39,990 nt of DNA, taken from assembly GCA_040756655.1 (NCBI GenBank), contig JBFLYN010000031.1, forward strand, positions 1 through 39,990. Reading direction: 5' to 3'. Shown in pieces: positions 7,536 through 15,692 of this stretch. Position 1 is the stretch's first letter. Every line of letters begins with the position of its first letter. A program made the position numbers and the translations under genes. Below the pieces are notes generated by a model that saw only the letters and a list, made by a program, of their open reading frames with translations, was not told where the DNA came from and made no database searches. The DNA comes from JBFLYN01 sp040756655. Lineage in GTDB: Bacteria; Bacillota; Sulfobacillia; UBA8153.

Positions 7536-7913
7536 ATGTGCCAGCTTGCGTGCTCCAGCACCAAGGGTTACGGGTACAACCCGCGGCTGGCCCTGCTCCG
7601 GATAGAGGTGGAGAGAGAAGGGCTGGTAGCCCGCCCCATCACCTGCGTCCAGTGCGCAAACCCATTTTGTGCCCGGGCCTGTCCAACCGGGGCCATAGCC
7701 CGGAACCAGGAGGGCGTGGTGGTCATCGAGGCCGGGCGATGCAGCGGCTGTGGCCTGTGCGCGGATGGCTGCTTTCAGAGGGTGATCTTCATGGATGGTG
7801 CGGCCGGCAAGGCCGTTAAGTGCGACCTGTGCGGAGCTTGCGTGGAGGCCTGTCCCACCGGAGCTCTGGGGCTGGCGTCCTGCTCGGCCCGGGCGAAGGA
7901 GGCAGAGCAATGA
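7536..7913 (+). CDS. Polyferredoxin of the AOR operon, 5' end apparently frameshifted
   Basis: The readable protein (125 residues from ATG 7536) is a four-cluster ferredoxin like those next to tungsten oxidoreductases. The second to fourth cysteine groups are CVQCANPFCARACP, CSGCGLCADGCF and CDLCGACVEACP. The first group is cut. In frame immediately upstream the sequence reads C-T-E-C-R-M-C-Q-L-A-C, but this frame has no start codon between the stop at 7488-7490 and 7536. A natural start (GTG 7475 or 7487) lies in another frame and reads to TGA at 7508-7510; removal of one base there would join the two. It would carry electrons between the AOR and a cytoplasmic acceptor. It overlaps the AOR gene by ATGA. 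Confidence 0.75.
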   Translation: MCQLACSSTKGYGYNPRLALLRIEVEREGLVARPITCVQCANPFCARACPTGAIARNQEGVVVIEAGRCSGCGLCADGCFQRVIFMDGAAGKAVKCDLCGACVEACPTGALGLASCSARAKEAEQ

Positions 7914-9766
7914 GTTTTGGGTACATGGGCAAGATCCTCGTGGTCGATCTGACCCGGCAGAGGAGCCAGTGTCACGACCTGCCGGGTGACATTGCCGCCC
8001 AAGTCCTGGGCGGAAAGGGCCTGGGTGCGAAACTCCTGGCCGAACTGGTGCCCACCGGGGCCAACCCCCTGGGTGCGGAGAATGCACTGGTCTACGCCAC
8101 GGGACCGCTCACGGGCACCAATGCCCCCAGCATGCGGGGCTGCGTGGTGACGCTGTCTCCTCTGACCGGGATGTTCAACGATTCCTACTTCGGAGGACAC
8201 TTCAGCCAGGAGCTCAAGTACGTGGGGTACGACGCCCTGGTGATCACCGGCCGTGCCCCGGAGCCAGTTTTTCTGAGCATCAACGACGGTGAGGCCGGGT
8301 TTCACCCGGCCGGCGAGATCTGGGGCAAGGATACCTACGAGACCTATGACTTGGTCCGGTCCCGCCTGAACGATTCCAGCTACCGGATTTCGTGCATTGG
8401 TCCTGCCGGAGAGCACATGGTGAAGTTTGCCCTAGTTGATTGTGATCCCCACCGGCAGGCTGGGCGCTGTGGGGCAGGAGCTGTCATGGGATCCAAAAAC
8501 CTCAAGGCAGTGGCAGTACGGGGGAGCCACCCGGTCCGGGTCAAGGATCCAGAGGCATTCAAGATAGCCCAAGCCCGGGCCTGTGCTGAACTGAGGGCCA
8601 GCCAGGCGACTCAAGATCTGGCGGAGTTCAGCACCGTCTCGGTGATGCCCTTTTCCAACGAGTACGGATTCTTCCCGGTCCGCAACTTCACCGGCGGCCA
8701 ATACGAGCGTGCCGCTGAGCTGTTTGCCGACCAGCATCACCGCGATGTCTGGATGCGCCACTGGGCCTGCGCGGGCTGTCCCATCCACTGCGGCAAGATG
8801 GGGATGATCCGGAAAGGAAAGTACCGGGGCACCATCTGTGACAACGTGGAGTATGAGACCGTGGGACTCCTGGGAGGGAACCTGGACATTTCCGATGTGA
8901 GCGCCCTATCGTACTTCAACCAGGTGGCCGATAGGTTGGGTCTGGATACCATCAGCCTGGGAGCCGTACTTTCCTTCGTGGTGGAGGCCTACAACCGGGG
9001 AATGCTCAGCAGTACAGCTTTGGAGGGCCTCAGGCCGGCATTCGGCGCTCTCGACTCTCTGCTGGCCCTCACCCAGCTCATTGCCCGGCGCCAGGGGATC
9101 GGTCATGTCCTGGCCGACGGAGTCAGGTCTGCCGCCGAACACATCGGACAAGGAAGCAGCGAATTTGCCGCTCACATCCAGGGGCTGGAGACCCCGGCGT
9201 GGGGCCCGCGCGGGTCCTATGGCATGGGTCTGGCCTACCTTACCGGTGACCGGGGGGGGTGCCACCAGCGCGGTTTTCCCATCGGGTACGAGACGGCCGG
9301 GCAATGGGAGGGGCGGCAACTGGCTGATGGTCATCATCTGGAAGACCGGGCCCAGGTCACCATCTGGGAACAGAACTACCTGGCTGCCCTGTACTCCCTG
9401 ACCATCTGCGAGTTCGGACGCAGCGGCATATCGACCTCCACCTACCTGGACCTGCTCTTGGCGGCCACGGGCATTCGACTTACCGACGCTGAGTTTTTCC
9501 GGGCAGGAGAGCGGATCTGGAACGCGATCCGCATGTTCAACCTCGAACAAGGATGGAGCCAGGACCGGGCAGCGATGCCCGACCGGTTCCGAGAACCTCT
9601 CCCCCAGGGCATCATGAAGGGACACAGGTTCCGGCCCGGCGACGAAGGACAGCTGCTGCGAGAGTATAACCAGGCCCGGGGCTGGGACGAAACGGGCAGA
9701 CCGACCGAAGAGACCATCCGGCGGCTGGGACTTCCAGACCTGCAGGCCCGGCGCATCCTGCGTTAG
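7910..9766 (+). CDS. aor: Tungsten-containing aldehyde:ferredoxin oxidoreductase
   Basis: The 618-residue protein has the full AOR fold and length. The N-terminal tungstopterin-binding domain is recognisable (GKILVVDLT, GGKGLGAKLLAE, the GPLTGT motif and GGHFSQELKYVGYDA). The 4Fe-4S ligands are Cys287, Cys290 and Cys294 in CAGCPIHC, with Cys500 in TICEFG. This spacing is like that of the characterised Pyrococcus enzyme (288, 291, 295, 494). It oxidises aldehydes to carboxylic acids, or the reverse, using ferredoxin in the cytoplasm; the true substrate cannot be read from sequence. GAAGGAGG seven bases before ATG 7910 fixes the start. Co-transcribed with the polyferredoxin upstream and a MoaD-like gene downstream. 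Confidence 0.95.
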   Translation: MSFGYMGKILVVDLTRQRSQCHDLPGDIAAQVLGGKGLGAKLLAELVPTGANPLGAENALVYATGPLTGTNAPSMRGCVVTLSPLTGMFNDSYFGGHFSQELKYVGYDALVITGRAPEPVFLSINDGEAGFHPAGEIWGKDTYETYDLVRSRLNDSSYRISCIGPAGEHMVKFALVDCDPHRQAGRCGAGAVMGSKNLKAVAVRGSHPVRVKDPEAFKIAQARACAELRASQATQDLAEFSTVSVMPFSNEYGFFPVRNFTGGQYERAAELFADQHHRDVWMRHWACAGCPIHCGKMGMIRKGKYRGTICDNVEYETVGLLGGNLDISDVSALSYFNQVADRLGLDTISLGAVLSFVVEAYNRGMLSSTALEGLRPAFGALDSLLALTQLIARRQGIGHVLADGVRSAAEHIGQGSSEFAAHIQGLETPAWGPRGSYGMGLAYLTGDRGGCHQRGFPIGYETAGQWEGRQLADGHHLEDRAQVTIWEQNYLAALYSLTICEFGRSGISTSTYLDLLLAATGIRLTDAEFFRAGERIWNAIRMFNLEQGWSQDRAAMPDRFREPLPQGIMKGHRFRPGDEGQLLREYNQARGWDETGRPTEETIRRLGLPDLQARRILR

Positions 9767-9776
9767 GGGTGCGGTC

Positions 9777-10019
9777 ATGTCCGAAGTAGTGAATCTGACC
9801 CTGAGGCTCACCGGCACCATCGCTTCCCGAGCCCGGGTGCCGGCCGGGGAACGAGTGGCAGTAGAGATGGGTACCAGCATTCGCCAGGTCCTGGAGCAGG
9901 TCGGGTTGCGCCCTGAGCCATCGTGGGTGATAGTCTTGGACGGCAGGACCTCGGCACTTGGTGAACGCGTAACCAGCAATGGGGAACTGCACGTGTTCGT
10001 GCGGGTGGCGGGAGGATAG
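9777..10019 (+). CDS. MoaD/ThiS-like sulfur-carrier protein
   Basis: An 80-residue beta-grasp protein ending in VRVAGG, the Gly-Gly tail needed for adenylation and thiocarboxylate formation. The middle has the ubiquitin-like pattern (VEMGTSIRQVLEQVGL, then VIVLDGRTSALGE). It starts ten bases after the AOR stop, so it belongs to the same transcript. Dedicated MoaD-like proteins accompany many tungsten oxidoreductases and are thought to serve synthesis of the tungstopterin cofactor. It differs from the carrier domain at 7219-7454; the two are not recent duplicates. Confidence 0.85.
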   Translation: MSEVVNLTLRLTGTIASRARVPAGERVAVEMGTSIRQVLEQVGLRPEPSWVIVLDGRTSALGERVTSNGELHVFVRVAGG

Positions 10020-10064
10020 CCTGGGCCGGGGAGAAGCTGAAGGGAGAGGCCGGCCACGTTCACT

Positions 10065-10840
10065 CTTGGGTTTATGGGCAGCGGTCACGTAACTGAGTTC
10101 CTCATCCAGGGGCTGCACCCGGAGCGGTGCCCGCCCCAGTGACTTTGCCTGTTCAGATCCGGATGAGGAACGCAGGGAGTACCTGTCCGGGACCTACCGG
10201 GTATGGGCGACCCCGGACAACCTGCAGGTGGTCGCGAACTCCCAGGTGGTGGTGCTCGCTGTACCCCCGCAGGCTGCGCCCCAGTTGCTCTACAGCTTGC
10301 GCGGCCGCATTCCCGGCGGCAGTATGGTCCTGTCTGTAATGGCAGGTGTTCGGCTGGCCGTCCTCAACGGGCTGGGGAAACATGTGCGCGTGGTCCGAGC
10401 TGCCCCTAACCCGCCGGTGCAGGTGGGCAGGGGTTTCACGGCGCTGGCGCCCAATGCCCGGACGAGTGCAGGCCAGCTGGCGAATGTGACCGGCGTCTCG
10501 GGACCCTCGGGAAATGCCGGGTGGTCAGCGAAGAGAAGCTGAACATCATCATGGCCCTGGCCAGCCCGGCACCTGTCTATCTCATGGCCGAAAGCCTGAT
10601 GGATGCAGGGGTACGGGCGGGACTACACCGGGACGAAGCCGTGTCCGTGGTGATGCAGTTGTTGAGGGGAACTGGAGAGGTGTGGGAAGAGCCGGGAATG
10701 CCCATCTCCGAACTCAGGGCCGATGCCGGCATCCCAGGCGGGATATCCGTGGAGAGGCTGCACGTACTAGAGCCGGGAGGTCTGCGCGGGGCGGTGTCGG
10801 ATGCGGTTAGGGCTGGGGTAGGCGCGGGTGCTGACTTGGC
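10065..10840 (+). pseudogene. proC: Pyrroline-5-carboxylate reductase pseudogene (frameshifted)
   Basis: Three reading-frame segments together trace a P5C reductase. Frame 0 from 10065 gives the nucleotide-binding start LGFMGSGHVTEFLIQGLHPE. Frame 1 from about 10141 gives SDPDEERREYL, then VVVLAVPPQAAPQLL and VRVVRAAPNPPVQVGRGFTA. Frame 0 from about 10505 gives CRVVSEEKL, ALASPAPVYLMAESLMDAGV and IPGGISVERLHVLEPGGLRG. These match the family pattern in order (GxGxMA, LAVKP, MPNTP, GSGPAY, SPGGTT, EGGLR), but several signatures are eroded (ASPAPVY for GSGPAY, IPGG for SPGG). At least two frameshifts, near 10139 and 10500, make it non-functional. The loss implies proline is made by another copy or taken up. 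Confidence 0.85.
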
Positions 10841-11209
10841 CTGCCGTTGTCGCCCAGTGGCGGCCGGGTGGGACGAGGACCATGTAGTAACTGGTGCCCG
10901 GTGCCATCCAACCCGAGAGCCGGGTCAGTAGTTCCGCGGTCTCCCGGTCTTCACCCCACACAAGGCCAGCCAGGCCACATCGCTGGCCAGTGGACGCCGG
11001 CAGCCTGACCCCGGCGATACTGGAGCAGTCCCCAGTGCTGCCCCGGCGCGGGATCAACGGGAAACCGGTTTGACGATACTATTCAACGCCGGCCGATGGC
11101 CGGGGTAGTGGCCGGGGGGCGGCAGCTGGTACTCATTGCCGGGCGGCGTCGGTGCCGATACGCCCCGGACTAGAGGCGCGGGGGTGACACCGCGTCCAGA
11201 CCTCCCGGC
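10841..11209. other. Intergenic region, no recognised gene
   Basis: About 370 GC-rich bases separate the proC relic from the 3' end of the minus-strand permease gene. The proC frame stays open to 10931 but without family similarity. A short hairpin CCGGCC-GAT-GGCCGG near 11089-11103 has no T-run. Nothing else is recognised. Confidence 0.4.
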
Positions 11210-11956
11210 CTAGCGCTGGCCGCGCCAGTCCACCTTCTTGGTCACCAGCCACAACGACGCGGACGTGAAAGCCAGCAGGATGCCGATGTCAGTCCAGAGC
11301 GCCGGTGTCACCGGTCCTGTCAGAGCGGCCCTCAAGGCCCGGGCCACGTAAGTAGTGGGTACGGCCAGGGCAGTCACTCGCAGGAACTGGGGCAGCTGCT
11401 CCAGCGTCAGGTATACCGGGGCCATAGTGCTCATGAGTCCAGCCAGCACCTGGGTGGCCAGGCTGGCCACCTGCCCGGTTGGGCTGTAGAAGCCGATGAA
11501 GGCACCCAGCGCGGCCAGAGAGTATCCTGCCACCAGGACCACCGGGACCAAAAGCGCATTTGGGCTGAGCGGGAGCCGCAAGACCGTGACTCCGGTCACC
11601 AGGATCACAATGAACGACGGCACGCTGAAGATCATGCTCCGGGTCGTGGTGGCCAGGAGGAAGGTGAGCCTGGATATGGGCAGGGTGGCGTAGTGCTCGT
11701 AGGCATTTTGGTCTTTGAGGGAGCCGATGTTCTGCCCGAGAGTCAGCATGGACGCAACGGTTAGACCCTGGGCTAGGCTGCCCGTGACCGCGAACAGGGT
11801 GGCCTGGGGGTTGCCGCGGCCGCCGTACATGTAAAGGAGGAACATGTTCAGAAGCGGCGAAAGCGCCATGTGGACGAGATACCAAAACCACGCAAGACGC
11901 AGGCTGTACAGCTCTCCTAGGAGCAACCAGGCAAAGTCCCGGCACTGCTTCCTCAT
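11210..11956 (-). CDS. ABC-2 type transporter permease
   Basis: A 248-residue integral membrane protein with about six predicted hydrophobic segments and the ABC-2 layout: a short cytoplasmic N-terminus, an amphipathic coupling region with YEHYATLPISRLTFL, and helices containing SVPSFIVILVTGVTVL and VPVVLVAGYSLAALGAFIGF. The motif GQNIGSLKDQNAYEHYATLP resembles drug or antibiotic efflux permeases of the DrrB type. Its ATG overlaps the stop of the ATPase gene by four bases (ATGA), so the two proteins are made from one message and form one exporter. The substrate cannot be predicted. Confidence 0.88.
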   Translation of the reverse strand: MRKQCRDFAWLLLGELYSLRLAWFWYLVHMALSPLLNMFLLYMYGGRGNPQATLFAVTGSLAQGLTVASMLTLGQNIGSLKDQNAYEHYATLPISRLTFLLATTTRSMIFSVPSFIVILVTGVTVLRLPLSPNALLVPVVLVAGYSLAALGAFIGFYSPTGQVASLATQVLAGLMSTMAPVYLTLEQLPQFLRVTALAVPTTYVARALRAALTGPVTPALWTDIGILLAFTSASLWLVTKKVDWRGQR

Positions 11957-12939
11957 CCTCCGCTCACTCCCTTGTTCCAGCTGCTTACTGGAGCGCTTTG
12001 AGCCGTATACCTCAGGTAGACGTCTTCAAGGCTGGGGGTGACCAGCCGGAAGTCATCCAAGCGTGCCAGCCCCACCAGCCGGATGACAGTTCCAAGGAGT
12101 TCGTCTGCTTGTTCCCGCCGGGCGGCTATGCGGTATTGTCCTTCCCTCAACCTGAGGCTACCCGGAACGGAACCTAGGAGCCCGTCTGCGTCAACTCCCG
12201 GCTTGATTCTTACCTCAACCCTTACGGACGCATCTACCTCGGCCTTCAACTCACCCGGCGTTCCCAGGGCTACAACCCGGCCACTATCGATGATGGCCAC
12301 GCGCTCCACCACCTGCTCGGCTTCAAGGACGTTGTGGGTGACCAGTATGATGGTGGTGCCCTGGCCCTGGTTCAACTCCCAAAGATAGTCCCAGATCTTG
12401 CGCCGCACCGCCGGGTCCAGCTCATTGGTGGGCTCGTCGAGGATGAGCACGGGCCGGTGCCCGGTCAGGCTGGCCAAGAGGGCTGCCTGGCGTTGCTGGC
12501 CGCCCGAGAGCTTCAGCATGATGCGGCCGGCAATGGCGCCCAGGTTGAACCTGTCAATGAGCTCGCTGGTGACCTTCCGAGCCTCGGCTACGGCCAGGCC
12601 CCTTAGGACTGCCGTGTGCAGCAGTACCTCCCTCACGGTATGGGCCCTCAGCGCCAGGACCTTCTGGCCGTAGTAGGAAACGAAGTGGGGTACTGACTGG
12701 GGGTCGGCCACCACGTCGCGTCCGAACAGGCGGATCTGTCCAGAGGTGGGTTTGAGGAGGCCTGCCATCTGCTTGACCAGGGTAGTCTTGCCGGCCCCAT
12801 TGGGTCCAAACAGGCCGAAAACCTCACCCCGGTGGATGTCCAGGTCGATGTCGATGTTGGCCTGTACCCGGGCGGGCAGGTAGACTTTGGTCACGCCCCG
12901 CACCATGTACACAGGATTGCTGGCTCCGTGGTCTAACAC
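11953..12939 (-). CDS. ABC transporter ATP-binding protein (drug-export type)
   Basis: Encodes a 328-residue ATPase with Walker A GPNGAGKTT, signature LSGGQQRQ, Walker B LILDEPTNELDP and H-loop VTHN. An extension of about 100 residues after the ATPase core is typical of DrrA/CcmA-like subunits paired with ABC-2 permeases. GTG at 12939 is preferred because GGAGGG lies nine bases upstream (12949-12954 on this strand). The ATG at 12978, which would add 13 residues, has no ribosome binding site. The gene is first in a two-gene minus-strand operon whose upstream DNA carries several ATTGAC motifs. Confidence 0.9.
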   Translation of the reverse strand: MLDHGASNPVYMVRGVTKVYLPARVQANIDIDLDIHRGEVFGLFGPNGAGKTTLVKQMAGLLKPTSGQIRLFGRDVVADPQSVPHFVSYYGQKVLALRAHTVREVLLHTAVLRGLAVAEARKVTSELIDRFNLGAIAGRIMLKLSGGQQRQAALLASLTGHRPVLILDEPTNELDPAVRRKIWDYLWELNQGQGTTIILVTHNVLEAEQVVERVAIIDSGRVVALGTPGELKAEVDASVRVEVRIKPGVDADGLLGSVPGSLRLREGQYRIAARREQADELLGTVIRLVGLARLDDFRLVTPSLEDVYLRYTAQSAPVSSWNKGVSGG

Positions 12940-12987
12940 TGGCTCGTTCCCTCCAGGATTGCTGCTTGAGAGGCTCATATTGATAGT

Positions 12988-13050
12988 TTGACGCCAGGGG
13001 TCAATAATGTCAATAGCAGGAATGGTAAATTTGAAGAAATTCTTGTCAAT
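12988..13050 (-). promoter_or_regulatory. AT-rich promoter region with repeated ATTGAC motifs
   Basis: On the minus strand, reading toward the ABC operon, ATTGAC occurs at 13050-13045, 13014-13009 and 13005-13000. TTGAC-N7-GTCAA at 12988-13004 forms an inverted repeat. TTGACA at 13049-13044 with TACCAT 16 bases later could be a promoter, although the -10 is imperfect. The cluster lies within 110 bases of the GTG start and is markedly more AT-rich than its surroundings. It looks like a promoter overlapped by a repressor site. Confidence 0.5.
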
Positions 13051-13184
13051 ATTAATACAGCCCGGAACCCGGCCGGAGTGGCATGCGTACCGGGAAGGAG
13101 AGTCTGGTCCGGTTTCCTCATTTCCCTGGATGACAGGTCAAAAGCCCGTCGGTATCTAAATACTGCGTGGTACGAAAAAGCTTG

Positions 13185-14022
13185 ACCACGATCACCTCTG
13201 CCTTGCCGCGGCGCTGCGGGGATCAGGCGACACCCGCACCCCGTTCAAAGTGGGCAGCGCCGGAGCGACGATCAACGTTATCATCATCTGGCTTTTGGTC
13301 CACGGTCGCTGGGGATTGCCGGCCTGGGAGTGACCGGTGTAGGGGCAGGGGTCATCGTGTCCCAGCTGGTGGTGGCAGCCACCTATCTTTTCATCTTCTT
13401 GTCCGGCAGGTTCGCCGTGCGCCTGCGGTCGCCGTTCCAGTTCAACCTCGACCCGGCATGATCCGGAGACTCCTGGCGGTAGGCGTCCCGGCCGCCCTTG
13501 AGCGGCTGCTCATGTCCTTTGGCATGACCGTATTCACACGGCTGGTCATATCCGTGGGGACCCTGCCTTATGCGGCCCACCAGATAGCCGTCAACATCAC
13601 CTCGGTGTCTTTTATGACCGGCTTTGGGTTTGCCATAGCCGCCACGGCGCTGGTGGGTAGGAGCTTGGGCGGGGAGGGCCCGGAACTGGCCTCAGACTAT
13701 GCCAAGGCCACCAGCCGGCTGGGGGTGGGGATCATGGTCGCGCTGGGAGCCGGGTTCTTCTTCTTCGGTCCCCAGCTGGTCAGGCTGTATTCCGGCGACC
13801 CTGACATCATCGCCGGGGCCCTGAGGGGTGCTGGCGACACCAGGTATCCTCTCTACATCACTTTCTTGGGCATGTGGACCATCAGGAGCGGAACAGCGTA
13901 TCTCCTGGTGCAAGCCATGGCTGGTGGGCGTGTGGCTTGCGGTCAACGCAGACCAGTGGTTAAAGGTGCTGCTGGTGTTTGTGCGGTTTCGAACAGGTCA
14001 GTGGAAGACGGTAAGGGTCTGA
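13185..14022 (+). pseudogene. MATE family efflux transporter pseudogene
   Basis: Pieces of a multidrug/Na+ MATE antiporter follow one another in different frames. The first has the end of the N-terminal half (AAALRGSGDTRTPFKVGS). The second has LGVTGVGAGVIVSQLVVAA. The third, from 13458, has the start of the C-terminal half (IRRLLAVGVPAALERLLMSF, PYAAHQIAVNITSVSF, ALVGRSLGG). The last ends VGVWLAVNADQW...RFRTGQWK at 14020. The second ALRGAGDTR motif follows FGPQLVRLYSGDPDIIAG directly, so some 30 residues usually found between them are missing. Shifts occur near 13315, 13455 and 13920. The first helices are absent, so the gene is truncated as well as frameshifted. Confidence 0.85.
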
Positions 14023-14160
14023 GCCCGGATTTACCACCTAGAGATGGCGCAGGCTTGAGGGTTTGCCAGGCCATCGGTGTTTCTCCCGCGCACGACCTTG
14101 ACCCGGGCTTACGCCACTGGCTCCGCCCGGCCTTACGCTCACCCCCTGGCTCCAGCCCGG

Positions 14161-15528
14161 TCAGGCTCGTTTGGCGGCCCCTTCTGCGCTTGCCGTGGTC
14201 CAGTCGGACGGTGCCCGGGAGGCTGGCTCCATGGAAACGGGTAAGTGTTTGGGTACAGAAAGGCGACCGCCCTCTACCACCACGTGACCGTCCCGCACCA
14301 CCAGGTCGACCCGGGCCAGGTGGTCCAGGTCCTCATCGGGAGATCCGTCCACCACGATGATGTCTGCCAGCTTGCCTGGCTCCAGGGTACCCAGGCGGTC
14401 GTCCATATCCAGGATCTCGGCGCTGGTCAGGGTGGCGGCCACCAGCGCTTCTGGTACCGTGTACCCTGCTTCCACCAACTGCTTTAGCTCGATGATGTAG
14501 GCCTGTGGCATAAAGCGGAACCAGTTCATGACCAGGTCGGTGCCGACGCCCATTTTCACCCCGGCCCGGCGCATCCTCCGTACCACTTCGAGGTTGGCGG
14601 CTTTGGAGAACGTGAAACGACGGGATGTGGAGTTGAAGTAGCCGCCGAAGTGGTCGAAGATGATGATGTACGGGATGAGAGTGGGTACAGCCTGCGTTCC
14701 CTTGCTGGCCATCAGGGCAATGGTCTCGTCGGTGCGGGGCAGGGGGTGCTCAATGACATCCACCCCGGCCTCCACGGCCCACTGCACGTAGAAAGTCTCT
14801 GCATCGCACATGACTTTGAGACCCAAGCTGTGGGCTTCGTCCACTGCTGCCTCCACTTCGGCCCGGCTGAAGTGGCTTGCCACCTTGATGACGTCTGCCC
14901 CCCGCTTGAACTGCTCGCGCACGGCGTTGCGCCAGTCATCCGGGCCCGAGGCTTCGCGGATCTTCCCCACGCTGGCTGCCAGTGGTCCGTGCCTCTCCGC
15001 CCCGTGCCCTCCCGTGCCAGTGATGAGCTGGCCAGCCGCGAACACGCGCGGGCCGAGCACACGGTTTTGACGTACCCAGGCTTTGAGGCGGAAGGGAACG
15101 TCAGCGTGAGAGCCTGCGTCGCGCACACTGGTGATGCCGCATTCAATGAACACCTGCATCCTCTCTAATGCCCTCAAGGTGGCGTCCGCGGTGCTCTGAG
15201 CCTCGGTGACGTCAACTCCGGCTTCGTGGTAAGTCAAGTGGGTGTGTAGGTCGATAAGGCCCGGCATCACTGTTTTCCCCTGGACATCGATGACCCGGGA
15301 GCCATCGGGCCACTCAGGGTTGCCGGGCGGTAGCACCGCTGCAATGCGGTTGCCCCGGATCACCACGTTGCCCATGTGGGCTGGTTTTCCGGTGCCATCG
15401 AAGATCCTGGCTCCAGCGAGCACCAGCCCCCCTCGGGGTTCACCCTCTACCGGAGGTACCGGCACTCTCCGTGGGTCGTCGCTGACCGGAGTTGCCCGGT
15501 CCAGCCACAGGCTACGTGTAATTCTCAC
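14161..15528 (-). CDS. Amidohydrolase family protein (imidazolonepropionase/prolidase-like)
   Basis: A metal-dependent hydrolase of about 455 residues (COG1228-type). It has the N-terminal beta-sandwich (GGLVLAGARIFDGTGKPAHM), the metal motif GLIDLHTHLTY, the Lys of ADVIKVAS, a His in DVIEHPLPR, the Asp of MGVGTDLVMN and the closing motif LGTLEPGKLADIIVVDG. These enzymes hydrolyse amide or ring C-N bonds in the cytoplasm; the substrate is unknown. GAGGGG abuts the ATG at 15537 with no spacing, so GTG 15528, nine bases further, is the better start; the true N-terminus is uncertain by three residues. It is transcribed divergently from the saccharopine-dehydrogenase-like gene, suggesting joint control. 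Confidence 0.88.
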   Translation of the reverse strand: MRITRSLWLDRATPVSDDPRRVPVPPVEGEPRGGLVLAGARIFDGTGKPAHMGNVVIRGNRIAAVLPPGNPEWPDGSRVIDVQGKTVMPGLIDLHTHLTYHEAGVDVTEAQSTADATLRALERMQVFIECGITSVRDAGSHADVPFRLKAWVRQNRVLGPRVFAAGQLITGTGGHGAERHGPLAASVGKIREASGPDDWRNAVREQFKRGADVIKVASHFSRAEVEAAVDEAHSLGLKVMCDAETFYVQWAVEAGVDVIEHPLPRTDETIALMASKGTQAVPTLIPYIIIFDHFGGYFNSTSRRFTFSKAANLEVVRRMRRAGVKMGVGTDLVMNWFRFMPQAYIIELKQLVEAGYTVPEALVAATLTSAEILDMDDRLGTLEPGKLADIIVVDGSPDEDLDHLARVDLVVRDGHVVVEGGRLSVPKHLPVSMEPASRAPSDWTTASAEGAAKRA

Positions 15529-15692
15529 TTTGCTCATCCCCTCTTCACGGACTTGGCTTCGGCGCTCGGCTAAGGTTCTATTCTCCGTCCCGGCTCCAGC
15601 ACCTCCAGGGTGAGCCGGGGAAGAGAGGAACCCCCACGGTCCGCTGCGAATGTGTACTGCCAAACCCCGCTCGACACGGGAGGAGGTCAGGT

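Noticed and set aside
8906..10063. A 385-codon open frame on the minus strand across the AOR gene
   Set aside because: It is antisense to a gene with complete AOR motifs, has no recognisable domain, and long antisense frames are common in GC-rich DNA.
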